DNA of 10,163 nucleotides from Acidimicrobiia bacterium (GCA_021296435.1 JAGWAK010000046.1:539-10701), one strand, 5' to 3'; positions 1-6,431 are shown, counted from the stretch's first letter. Notes: generated by a model from the letters alone, not told the origin. Made by a program: numbers and translations.

Positions 1-115
1 TGAGCGTCCCCCAACTCGGCGCCGGCTGGTCGGGTTCGTCGATCAGCGCCGGCCGGTCGGGATAGACGTGCGCCGCCCGTTCGATGAAGTCGCCCACGGT
101 CAGCGGTACTCTCAT
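1..115 (-). CDS. Acyl-CoA synthetase (AMP-forming), N-terminal fragment
   Basis: Only the first 38 codons are in the window; the gene runs off the left edge. It starts at ATG 115-113 and begins MRVPLTVGDFIERAAHVYPD, followed by RPALIDEP and a SWGTL segment. This is the usual opening of actinobacterial long-chain fatty-acid/acyl-CoA ligases of the AMP-binding (ANL) superfamily, where a 'TV.DF..RA...YPDR.A..D' stretch precedes the 'TY.EL' segment. Members activate a carboxylic acid with ATP to an acyl-adenylate and then form the CoA thioester. The catalytic core and the P-loop-like AMP motif lie outside the window, so substrate and completeness cannot be judged. The start is supported by a strong Shine-Dalgarno sequence (119-125). 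The gene is transcribed away from the dehydrogenase gene on the other strand. The call rests on N-terminal resemblance only. Confidence 0.72.
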   Translation of the reverse strand, partial: MRVPLTVGDFIERAAHVYPDRPALIDEPDQPAPSWGTL

Positions 116-118
116 GCG

Positions 119-125
119 CCCTCCC
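119..125 (-). promoter_or_regulatory. Ribosome binding site of the acyl-CoA synthetase gene
   Basis: On the minus strand this reads GGGAGGG, three bases before ATG 115. It matches the anti-Shine-Dalgarno sequence well and fixes the start of the left-edge gene. Confidence 0.7.
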
Positions 126-152
126 GCTCGCCCGAGTCGTGACTGGTCGTGC

Positions 153-158
153 AATCTA
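153..158 (-). promoter_or_regulatory. Possible -10 promoter element for the acyl-CoA synthetase gene
   Basis: On the minus strand this reads TAGATT, matching the actinobacterial -10 consensus TANNNT. It lies about 37 bases upstream of the ATG at 115, which would give a short leader. It is one of few A/T-rich spots in this GC-rich gap. I see no convincing -35 element at the right distance, so this is a weak call. Confidence 0.25.
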
Positions 159-239
159 GCCTTGGCGCCCGGCGGCCTCGGCACCGGCGCGAGACTGCTG
201 AGCCAAGCCGTTGGGCTGCCGACCCGAAGTGGACGTGCA

Positions 240-267
240 TGGATTCCGGCCTTCGCCGGAATGACCA
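240..267. repeat. REP-like palindromic hairpin repeat
   Basis: ATTCCGGC (243-250) and GCCGGAAT (255-262) form a perfect 8-bp inverted repeat around the loop CTTC. The flanks TGG (240-242) and CCA (265-267) extend the symmetry past a two-base GA bulge. 'GGATTCCGGCCTTCGCCGGAATGAC'-type units are, from general knowledge, dispersed intergenic repeats in many bacterial genomes (REP-like elements). Only one copy is in this window, so its repeat status here is inferred from the motif. It sits between two divergent genes, about 125 bases upstream of the acyl-CoA synthetase start and 90 bases upstream of ATG 358. Confidence 0.6.
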
Positions 268-345
268 GCGGCGCGACTGGACTGACGACGGAGCGGGATC
301 GGAATGGCTGGCATGGAGCCGGGACATCCACAGGAGAACACGATC

Positions 346-352
346 GAGGGAG
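346..352 (+). promoter_or_regulatory. Ribosome binding site for the probable original dehydrogenase start
   Basis: GAGGGAG ends five bases before ATG 358. It is the best Shine-Dalgarno match near the dehydrogenase gene. By contrast, the first possible start in the dehydrogenase frame (TTG 413) has no clear ribosome binding site. This argues that translation once began, or still begins, at 358. Confidence 0.6.
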
Positions 353-357
353 TGACG

Positions 358-432
358 ATGAGGAGCCAACCGCTGGTGGCCGTGGAACCGGATTGCTGGC
401 GACGGGCCTCGCTTGCGGTGGCCGTCACCGCC
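358..432 (+). other. Displaced N-terminal coding segment of the dehydrogenase (other frame)
   Basis: From ATG 358 the frame reads MRSQPLVAVEPDCWRRASLA then VAVTA. This looks like the beta-alpha start of a D-2-hydroxyacid dehydrogenase substrate-binding domain. The frame then loses sense, while the next frame picks up at about 432 with PEAEGLIWVDPE, which continues the domain. The two frames differ, so joining them needs one base removed or two (or five, eight and so on) added near 425-440. Family members normally have around ten more residues here, usually a glycine-rich turn and a beta strand, so a small deletion is more likely than a single inserted base. This could be a real lesion or an assembly error. 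The end coordinate is approximate. Confidence 0.55.
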
Positions 433-1258
433 CGAGGCCGAGGGTCTGATCTGGGTGGACCCGGAGAAACCCGGACTACTGGGGCCCGTTCTGGAAGCGG
501 CGCCGCAACTGCGCTGGATCCAGCTGCCCTACGCCGGCATCGAGCCCTACCTGCCGTTACTGGACGGCGAGCGCCTCTGGACTTGCGGTAAGGGCGTGTA
601 CGCCGAGCCCGTGGCCGAGATGGCCCTGAGCATGCTGCTCGCCGGCATGCGCGGCCTCACCACCTACATCGGTGCCCGCAGCTGGCTGGGCCCCGAGGGC
701 CGCAACCTGCGCGGTGCCAACGTCACGATCCTCGGCGGTGGGGGCATCACGGTCGAGCTGCTGAAGTTGCTGGAACCGTTCGACTGCGACACCACGGTGC
801 TGCGCCGCCACCCCGAGCCGCTCCCCGGCACCTCCGATGTCCGCGTCGTGGGGCCCGAAGGTCTCGACGAGGCGCTCCCCGGCAGCGATGCCGTGGTCGT
901 GGCGCTGGCCCTCACCGCCGAGACGAGAGGCATCATCGACGCTCGGGCGCTGGCCGCGATGCCCGAGCACTGCTGGCTCGTCAACGTGGCGCGCGGCGAG
1001 CACATCGTCACGGCCGACCTCGTCGCCGCGCTGGGTGCGGGAACCATCGCCGGCGCGGCGCTGGACGTCACCGATCCCGAACCCCTGCCCGACGGCCACC
1101 GGCTGTGGGACCTGCCGAACTGCATCATCACCCCCCACGTGGGCAACACGCCCGAGATGGGGATGGCGCTGCTGAACCGCAGGGTGACCGAGAACGTGCG
1201 GCGCTACGGGGCGGGCGAGCCGTTGCTGGGGCCTGTGAACGTGGCTCTCGGCTACTGA
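413..1258 (+). CDS. D-isomer specific 2-hydroxyacid dehydrogenase, N-terminus apparently frameshifted
   Basis: The intact frame codes for up to 281 residues from a TTG at 413, against about 300-320 usual for the family. The enzyme interconverts a 2-hydroxy acid and a 2-keto acid with NAD(P)H in the cytosol; the substrate is not evident. Counting from TTG 413, the nucleotide-binding turn ILGGGGIT lies at 106-113, with Thr where the last Gly of GxGxxG is usual. The catalytic triad is present: Arg194 in NVARGEH, Glu223 in DVTDPEPLP and His242 in ITPHVGN. The helix at 66-80 (PVAEMALSMLLAGMR) is the usual interdomain segment. TTG 413 has no clear ribosome binding site, whereas ATG 358 in another frame does and encodes a plausible N-terminus. 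The core is therefore sound, but the annotated start is probably not the ancestral one. It is convergent with the binding-protein gene to its right. Confidence 0.85.
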   Translation: MRWPSPPEAEGLIWVDPEKPGLLGPVLEAAPQLRWIQLPYAGIEPYLPLLDGERLWTCGKGVYAEPVAEMALSMLLAGMRGLTTYIGARSWLGPEGRNLRGANVTILGGGGITVELLKLLEPFDCDTTVLRRHPEPLPGTSDVRVVGPEGLDEALPGSDAVVVALALTAETRGIIDARALAAMPEHCWLVNVARGEHIVTADLVAALGAGTIAGAALDVTDPEPLPDGHRLWDLPNCIITPHVGNTPEMGMALLNRRVTENVRRYGAGEPLLGPVNVALGY

Positions 1259-1294
1259 GCACCGGCGCAGCCCGGCGCGCACGGCGGCTGAGGG

Positions 1295-1346
1295 CCGCGC
1301 CCCCGCCGGTGGGCCGCGCCCCGCTCGGGAACCGCGCCCCCGCCGG
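1295..1346. repeat. Short GC-rich direct repeats between convergent genes
   Basis: CCGCGCCCCCGCCGG occurs at 1295-1309 and again at 1332-1346, with a shorter related copy CCGCGCCCCGC at 1314-1324. The three are spaced 19 and 18 bases apart. The last one overlaps a 10-bp palindrome, CCGCCGGCGG (1340-1349). The repeats lie in the roughly 100-base gap between the ends of the dehydrogenase and binding-protein genes. They may be slippage products or part of a structured transcript end; no T-rich tail marks a classical terminator. Confidence 0.45.
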
Positions 1347-1361
1347 CGGCCTCGCCGGTGG

Positions 1362-2717
1362 CTACGGTTCGGTCGGGACGCGCAGTTGAACCAGCCGGCT
1401 GGCGCCGCCGTCGTGGCGGATGACCCGCAAGGCCCTGCCACTGACGGCGTGGGTGGCGGGGCCGAAGGAGGCCGCGTCCATCCAGAGTTCAACGTCTTCG
1501 AACTGCTCGATATCGGCCGCCAGAACGGCTGCGTCGAGGCTGGCGGTGCGCTGGACCGCCCGGATGAAGATCCACAGCGCCTCGGCGCCGGTGACCGCCC
1601 AGCCGACACGGTCCTCGACTTCCGCCAGACCACGGGGATCGACGTCCTGCCCTGCGCCCTCCGGCTCCCGGCGCAGATCGCCGGTGATGATCGACGCGAA
1701 GTAGGCGTTCACCTGCGCGCTCGGGTCGTCGCCGAACGTGGAAGCCTCGGTGATCACCGTGAGGGGTTCCAATCCGAAGATGCCGCGCTGCCAGGCCACG
1801 CCGTCCAGCGCCGCCGGCGCCAGCACCTCCGTGCCGATGCCCACCGACCGCAGCAATTCGAACATCTGGACGCCGCGCCCGCCGACCGCGGCGCAGAGCA
1901 CCACGATGGGGTAGTCGGCCACCCGTTCCAAGGCCCGGGCCGTTGCCTGCGCCCCGACGACGGGCTGCGCGGCGATCCAGAAGCGGTCGAAGGACAGCGT
2001 GAAGCCCCGCGAGCCTCCCAACTCGGTGAAGCGGCGGTCGAAGCTGTCGCACATCTCGACGGCCTCCGGCTTGTCGACCTCCACCAGAGTCGCCGCCGAT
2101 CCGATCCCCGCGTCGACGGCGTACTCGGCGAGCACCCGCCCGTAGGACTGAGCGGAAGTCCCGGCGGAGAACACCCGAGCCCGCCCCGTCGCCACCGTCG
2201 GCAGGGGCTCGGGACCGCACGGCACGACCACGAGCGCGCCGGCACCGTGGGCCACCTCCCGCACCGGCCGGTTGAAGTACGGGTCGCAGGACGTGAAGAG
2301 CACGGTCACGCCCCTGTCGATCAGCCGCCGCGCCGCGCCATAGGCCGTGTTGAGCTCGGAATCGGAGTCCTCGAACAGCAACTCCAGGGGCCTTCCCCGG
2401 ACACCCCCTGAGGAGTTGACCTGCCGCACGGCGTAGGCGAGCGAGTCGAGCACCGGGCCGTCGTGCGGTGCCAGGCGACCGCCGGCAGCCATGATCACGC
2501 CGATCCTCACCGGCTCGGAACCCCCGTCGGCGCCGTCATCCCGGGCGTCGACCTCGTCTGGGGGGGTGGCGGCCTCGGCCGGCGTCCCCCCCGTCGCGGC
2601 CTCCGCCGGGGGCGTGCCTGCGTCCGCTGTCGCCGGCTCGGACGGATCGCTGGCACAGGTGGCGGCCAGCAGAGCCGCCACCGTCAGGACTGCGGCGACT
2701 CCATGGCGGCTGCGCAC
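1362..2717 (-). CDS. Lipoprotein of the ABC-type branched-chain amino acid binding family (orphan)
   Basis: The product is 451 residues from GTG 2717. It opens with a lipoprotein signal: MRSRHG, a hydrophobic stretch (7-20) and Cys21 in LLAATCAS. Thr at -1 of the lipobox is unusual. Residues about 22-68 form a low-complexity Ala/Pro/Thr/Glu/Asp linker with a repeated TPPAEAAT/GTPAEAAT unit. The domain then starts at EPVRIGVIMAAGG (68-80). It continues with AVRQVNSSGGVRGRPLELLF (96-115), the typical 'A....N..GG..G..l.l...D' of type I periplasmic binding proteins (Peripla_BP_6, LivJ/LivK-like), and YPIVVLCA in the second lobe. It would sit on the outer face of the membrane and bind a small ligand, unknown here. 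No permease or ATPase gene is in the window. GTG 2717 is chosen because it precedes the signal directly, although no good Shine-Dalgarno is seen. It lies 125 bases downstream of hpnH. Confidence 0.85.
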   Translation of the reverse strand: MRSRHGVAAVLTVAALLAATCASDPSEPATADAGTPPAEAATGGTPAEAATPPDEVDARDDGADGGSEPVRIGVIMAAGGRLAPHDGPVLDSLAYAVRQVNSSGGVRGRPLELLFEDSDSELNTAYGAARRLIDRGVTVLFTSCDPYFNRPVREVAHGAGALVVVPCGPEPLPTVATGRARVFSAGTSAQSYGRVLAEYAVDAGIGSAATLVEVDKPEAVEMCDSFDRRFTELGGSRGFTLSFDRFWIAAQPVVGAQATARALERVADYPIVVLCAAVGGRGVQMFELLRSVGIGTEVLAPAALDGVAWQRGIFGLEPLTVITEASTFGDDPSAQVNAYFASIITGDLRREPEGAGQDVDPRGLAEVEDRVGWAVTGAEALWIFIRAVQRTASLDAAVLAADIEQFEDVELWMDAASFGPATHAVSGRALRVIRHDGGASRLVQLRVPTEP

Positions 2718-2798
2718 GTCACGGAGGCTACGCCCCGCTGGCCCCCGAGCGAAGGAGGCGAGGGAGGCCTGGAAGCGAAGCGCGTGGAGGCGCAGGCG

Positions 2799-2839
2799 CG
2801 GCGGATCGCCGCCGGGGGGGGGGTTCGCCCGCCGGGCGA
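2799..2839 (-). terminator. Possible transcript-end hairpins after hpnH
   Basis: In the direction of hpnH transcription, a perfect hairpin TCGCCC-GGC-GGGCGA (2839-2825) begins four bases after the hpnH stop codon. A C-run follows (2823-2814), then a second hairpin CGGCGG-CGAT-CCGCCG (2814-2799). Both have 6-bp GC-rich stems. Neither is followed by a T-run, so they are not classical Rho-independent terminators. Such T-less hairpins are proposed to act in some actinobacteria. They could equally stabilise the 3' end of the hopanoid transcript. Confidence 0.35.
2814..2823. repeat. Homopolymer of ten G (C on the coding strand)
   Basis: Ten consecutive G on the plus strand lie in the gap between the hpnH stop (2843) and the binding-protein start (2717). 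It is the longest mononucleotide run I noticed in the window. Runs like this are prone to slippage in the cell and to length errors in sequencing. It lies outside the called coding regions, so a length change would not alter either protein as annotated. Confidence 0.85.
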
Positions 2840-2842
2840 CTC

Positions 2843-3847
2843 TCAGCCCGCCACGAGCGCCCGCAGCGACTGGCGCAGCGAGCCCGCGGTGGCGATCACG
2901 GCCGACGGCTCGTAGCCGCAGTGCGCCATGCAACTGGCGCAGCGCTCGTCGCGGCCGCGCCCGTAGCTGTCCCAGTCGGTCGTCTCGAGCAACTCCCGGT
3001 AGGTCTCGGCATACCCGTCTGCCATGAGGTAGCAGGGTCGCTGCCAGCCGAACACGGAGTAACTCGGGATCCCCCACGGGGTGCACTGGTAGTCCACCTT
3101 GCCCTCGAGGAAGTCCAGGAACAGCGGGGAGTGGTTGAGGCGCCAGCGCTTGCGACGCCCATCGGCGAAGGCCTCCCGGAACAGCCGCCTGGTCTCGGTC
3201 ACCTGCAGGAAGTGCTCCTGGTCGGGAGCCTTCTCGTAGGCGTAGCCCGGGGAGATCATGAGTGAGTCCACACCCAGGTCATCGTTCAGGAAGTCCAGAA
3301 CGCCGCGCACCGACTCCGGCGTGTCGGTGTTGAAGAAGGTGCTGTTGGTGGTGACCCGGAAGCCGCGCTTCTTGACTTCCCGGATCGCTTCGACCACCTC
3401 GTCGAAGACGCCCTCCCGGGCCACCGCGATGTCGTGGCGCTCGCGCAGCCCGTCCACGTGCACTGCCCAGGAGAAGTAGGGCGAGGGCTTGAACTGGTCC
3501 ATCTTGCGCCGTAGCAGCACGCCGTTGGTGCACAGGTACACGAACTTCTTCCGCTCCAGCAGCGCGTCGACGATGTCGCCGATCTGCGGATGCAGCAGCG
3601 GCTCGCCTCCGGCGATGGAGACCATCGGCGCCCCGCACTCCTCCATGGCGCCCACGCACTCCTCGACGCTGAGGCGCTTGCGCAGGATCTCGGTGGGGTG
3701 CTGGATCTTGCCGCAGCCGGGACATTCCAGGTTGCAGGCGAACAGCGGCTCCATCTCGACGATGAGCGGGTATTTCTGGCGACCCCGGAGCTTGTTGGCG
3801 AACATGTAGGCGCCAACCCGGGCGGCCTGTCGAAGCGGGATCCCCAT
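2843..3847 (-). CDS. hpnH: Hopanoid biosynthesis radical SAM protein HpnH (adenosylhopane synthase)
   Basis: The product is 334 residues from ATG 3847, the usual HpnH length. HpnH adds a 5'-deoxyadenosyl radical to hopene to make adenosylhopane, the first step of C35 hopanoid side-chain formation. The opening MGIPLRQAARVGAYMFANKL and the PLIVEMEPLFACNLECPGCG segment are characteristic. The radical SAM cluster motif CX3CX2C is Cys38, Cys42 and Cys45, and the SAM-binding GGEP is at 80-83. A second cysteine set lies in the C-terminal part: Cys255, Cys272, then CX2CX3C at 303, 306 and 310, typical of this family. All expected parts are present. The start overlaps the hpnG stop by one base (TGATG), and a strong ribosome binding site lies inside hpnG. 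It is the last gene of the compact hopanoid operon. Confidence 0.96.
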   Translation of the reverse strand: MGIPLRQAARVGAYMFANKLRGRQKYPLIVEMEPLFACNLECPGCGKIQHPTEILRKRLSVEECVGAMEECGAPMVSIAGGEPLLHPQIGDIVDALLERKKFVYLCTNGVLLRRKMDQFKPSPYFSWAVHVDGLRERHDIAVAREGVFDEVVEAIREVKKRGFRVTTNSTFFNTDTPESVRGVLDFLNDDLGVDSLMISPGYAYEKAPDQEHFLQVTETRRLFREAFADGRRKRWRLNHSPLFLDFLEGKVDYQCTPWGIPSYSVFGWQRPCYLMADGYAETYRELLETTDWDSYGRGRDERCASCMAHCGYEPSAVIATAGSLRQSLRALVAG

Positions 3848-4473
3848 CAGGAACTACCTCCCGGGGCTGCTCTTTCCAGCCCTCGCCATCTGTCGGGCGC
3901 GATCGGTGTCTCCCGGGAACTAAGCGCCGCGGCGATCCGGGAGATGACCGCCAGGGCCCGACGCGCCCGCCACGGTAGCGACAACGACACCAGCTCCGCG
4001 GCGGGCGTGTCGCAAACGACTCTGACCACCGCTAACGGCGCCGGATCGGCAGCCAGCAGCCACCACGACTCCATATCGGCGGCGAGGGCTCCGTCGCCGG
4101 CGAGGCGGCGGCGCTCCGCCCCGCGCACGGCGCGGGTCACCGACCGGACCGGGCCGCGCACCGCCGAGACTCCCGCCTCGCGCAGCTCGACGCGGACGGT
4201 CTCGGCCGCCTGTCCCCAGGCGGAGCGATCGGGTCCGGGTCCGTGCACGGTGTCGGCCACGATCACGTCGCCCGGCTCGAGCGAATCGGTGACGGCGCCC
4301 GCCAGTCCGACCACGATGGCGCCGGGCCGCCGGTCCCCGGGCACCCACCGACCGGCCGCGAAGGCGGCGGCGCGGCGCGGCCCCATACCGGTGCGCACCA
4401 CCCTTGCGTTGCGGGCCCCTCGCCGCACTGCCGCCGCCTCCGGGCGCAGCGGGCACCAGAACTCGAGGCTCAC
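3847..4473 (-). CDS. hpnG: Hopanoid biosynthesis nucleosidase/phosphorylase HpnG
   Basis: The product is 208 residues from GTG 4473. HpnG belongs to the purine nucleoside phosphorylase/MTA-SAH nucleosidase superfamily and removes adenine from adenosylhopane to give ribosylhopane, the step after HpnH. The N-terminal acid Glu12 (PLRPEAAAVRR) matches the catalytic-site Glu of nucleosidases. VVGLAGAV (54-61) is the glycine-rich strand, ADMESWW (132-138) contains the Met-Glu pair that binds the ribose, and Asp155 in VVCDTP is the expected purine-protonating acid. The length is at the short end for HpnG (about 200-240). The GTG overlaps the shc stop by four bases (GTGA) and has a good Shine-Dalgarno inside shc. 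Sequence alone would allow a related nucleosidase, but the position between shc and hpnH makes HpnG very likely. Confidence 0.92.
   Translation of the reverse strand: MSLEFWCPLRPEAAAVRRGARNARVVRTGMGPRRAAAFAAGRWVPGDRRPGAIVVGLAGAVTDSLEPGDVIVADTVHGPGPDRSAWGQAAETVRVELREAGVSAVRGPVRSVTRAVRGAERRRLAGDGALAADMESWWLLAADPAPLAVVRVVCDTPAAELVSLSLPWRARRALAVISRIAAALSSRETPIAPDRWRGLERAAPGGSS
3857..3861 (-). promoter_or_regulatory. Ribosome binding site of hpnH
   Basis: GGAGG on the minus strand, nine bases before ATG 3847 and inside the 3' end of hpnG. It supports this start and suggests hpnH can be initiated independently of coupling. Confidence 0.7.
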
Positions 4474-6431
4474 CGCAGCGACTCCTCCCCGACGGTGGCC
4501 CGCAGGTAGCGGCCCAGTGCCATGGTCGGGAACACCTGCCGGTAGAGGTGGTAGTTGATGTAGAAGTAGCCCTGGAAGCCGGTGCCGGTGTACTGGGGTT
4601 CCTCCCAGGTGCCGTCGGGACGGCAGGTGCGGGCCAGCCACTCCACGCCGCGGCGGGTCGGCTCGCCGAACTCGTCGGCGGCCATGAGCGCCAGCAGCGC
4701 CCAGGCGGTCTGGGAGGCGGTGGGGTCGCCGCGACCCCGCCAGCTGTCGGACTCGTAGGACCGCAGATCCTCGCCCCAACCCCCTTCGGGGCCCTGGGTG
4801 GCGTGCAGCCAGCGCACGGCGCGGCGGATGCGGTGGTCGCTGGGCGGCACGCCCACCGCGCGCAGCGCCGGCAGCACCGCGCCGAGGCCGTAGAGGTGGT
4901 TCACACCCCAGCGCCCGAACCAGGATCCGTCACGCTCCTGGTCGAGCCACAGCCAGTCCACGGCGCGCCGCAGGCGACGGGCGTCGACGGGAATGTCGGT
5001 GTGGGCGCGCACCCAGCAGAGCATCTCCACCACGTGCGCGGTGACATCGGAGCTCGGCGGGTCGATGACCTCGCCGAAGTCGCAGAAGGGCAGCTGCTCG
5101 CAGAGGCGCCGCACGTTGTCGGCGTCGAAGGCGGCGTACCCGCCGTCGCTGCTCTGCATCCCTTCGGTCCAGGCGACGGCGCGGGCGATCGCGTCGTTGG
5201 CGCGCTCGGGATCGGAGGCCTGGGCATGGCCCAGTGCCAGCACCACTTCGGCGGTGTCGTCGAGATCGGGGTAGTTGTCGTTCTGGAACTCGAATGCCCA
5301 GCCGCCGGGGGCGAGCTGCGGGCGCCGGGCCGCCCAGTCGCCGCGCACGCGCACCTCCTCGTCCAGCAGCCAATCGGCGGCGGTTACCATCGCCGAGTGG
5401 TCGCGGCGCAGCCCGGCGTCGCCGAGGGCCACTACCGCCAGCGCCGTGTCCCACACCGGCGACTGGCAGCACTCCATCCAGCGCATGTCGCCGTCGCGCA
5501 CCTCGTAGTTGTCGAAGCAGGAGAGCGCCTTGGCCAGGATGGGGTGGTCGAGGGCGTAGCCCCGCAGGTGCAGGGCGATGATCGAGTACACCCAGGGGGG
5601 CTGGATGCCGCCCCAGCAGCCGTCGGACTCCTGGCGGCGGATGATCCACTGCTCGGCGAGCTTCATGGACGTCTCCCGCAGCCGCCACGGGGCCCGGTCG
5701 TGGAACTTGTGGAGGGCCTTGTCGAGACGCTGGAAGCAACCGGCGGGGGTGCGGATCGACCGGGGCACCCGCTCGGGCGGCACCGCTCCGGTGCGCAACT
5801 CGGCCAGGTCGAAACCCAACTCGGCCTGCGGCCGGTAGGTGCTCACGATGCTCAGCGGGACGATCGTCTGGCGGGCCCAGCAGGCGAAGTCGTAGATGTT
5901 CAGCGGTATCCAGCGTGGCAGCAGGATCAACTCGGGGGGTACGGCGGGCAGGTCCCGCCACGACCACTGCCCGAACAGGGCCAGCCAGACGCGCGTGAAG
6001 ACGCGCGCGCACTCCAGACCGCCCAGGTCGCGCACGAACTCCGCGGCCAGGCGCATGTGCTCGGCGTCGGGGTCGTCGCCGGCGAGGCGCAGTGCCACGT
6101 AGGCCTCCACGGCCAGCGAAAGGTTCGAGGGGCCCCCGTAGTGGGACGACCAACCCCCGTCGGGGCACTGCTTGGAGCGGATCCAGTTGGCCGTGAGAGT
6201 CAGGGTCTCGTCGTCGCAGATACCCAGGAACGTGCGCAGCAGGAGATCCTCGGCCTCGATCGCCACGTTGGTCTCCAGGTCGCCCTTCCACCAACCCGCA
6301 GGGTCCTGGGCACCCAGCAGCGCCTCGGCCGAGCGCCCCAGGGCGTCGGCCGCTTCCCGTTCGAGTTCGCCGGCCTCCGCCACCGAGACGAGCCACGGGA
6401 GCCCGGCCAGCGAGTCCTTCGCCATCGTCAT
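4470..6431 (-). CDS. shc: Squalene-hopene cyclase
   Basis: The product is 653 residues, full length for the family (about 630-680). This monotopic membrane enzyme protonates squalene and cyclises it to hop-22(29)-ene and hopan-22-ol. The catalytic DXDD motif is DLDD at 389-392. His466 in SDVTAHV corresponds to the histidine that positions the catalytic Asp. SPVWDT (324-329) is the conserved inner strand. Several QW-type repeats are visible: around 92-100 (GGWSSHYGG), 271-282 (GCWGGIQPPWVY), 430-439, 502-515 (GSWFGRWGVNHLYG), 550-560 and 607-619. The C-terminal GTGFQGYFYINYHLYRQVFP contains Phe619 and Phe623, matching the two aromatic residues that stabilise late cations. ATG 6431 is preferred over ATG 6425 because GGAGG lies seven bases before it. 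The end overlaps hpnG by four bases. No key residue is missing. Confidence 0.97.
   Translation of the reverse strand: MTMAKDSLAGLPWLVSVAEAGELEREAADALGRSAEALLGAQDPAGWWKGDLETNVAIEAEDLLLRTFLGICDDETLTLTANWIRSKQCPDGGWSSHYGGPSNLSLAVEAYVALRLAGDDPDAEHMRLAAEFVRDLGGLECARVFTRVWLALFGQWSWRDLPAVPPELILLPRWIPLNIYDFACWARQTIVPLSIVSTYRPQAELGFDLAELRTGAVPPERVPRSIRTPAGCFQRLDKALHKFHDRAPWRLRETSMKLAEQWIIRRQESDGCWGGIQPPWVYSIIALHLRGYALDHPILAKALSCFDNYEVRDGDMRWMECCQSPVWDTALAVVALGDAGLRRDHSAMVTAADWLLDEEVRVRGDWAARRPQLAPGGWAFEFQNDNYPDLDDTAEVVLALGHAQASDPERANDAIARAVAWTEGMQSSDGGYAAFDADNVRRLCEQLPFCDFGEVIDPPSSDVTAHVVEMLCWVRAHTDIPVDARRLRRAVDWLWLDQERDGSWFGRWGVNHLYGLGAVLPALRAVGVPPSDHRIRRAVRWLHATQGPEGGWGEDLRSYESDSWRGRGDPTASQTAWALLALMAADEFGEPTRRGVEWLARTCRPDGTWEEPQYTGTGFQGYFYINYHLYRQVFPTMALGRYLRATVGEESLR
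4484..4488 (-). promoter_or_regulatory. Ribosome binding site of hpnG
   Basis: GGAGG within the longer GGGGAGGAG (4490-4482) on the minus strand, about ten bases before GTG 4473 and inside the end of shc. It supports the GTG start that overlaps the shc stop. Confidence 0.6.

Noticed and set aside
84..449. Plus-strand open frame of 121 codons across the divergent gap.
   Set aside because: It begins inside the acyl-CoA synthetase gene, runs through the REP-like hairpin and shows no protein-like features.
557..1633. Minus-strand open frame of 358 codons opposite the dehydrogenase.
   Set aside because: It crosses the 3' end of the lipoprotein gene and opposes a frame with all dehydrogenase catalytic motifs; no domain is seen in it.
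1386..2411. Plus-strand open frame of 341 codons opposite the binding lipoprotein gene.
   Set aside because: His/Arg/Asp-rich shadow translation; the minus strand has a clear signal sequence and binding-protein domain.
3847..4473. General MTA/SAH nucleosidase (mtnN) in place of hpnG.
   Set aside because: The catalytic residues fit either, but tight overlap with shc and hpnH points to the hopanoid-specific member.
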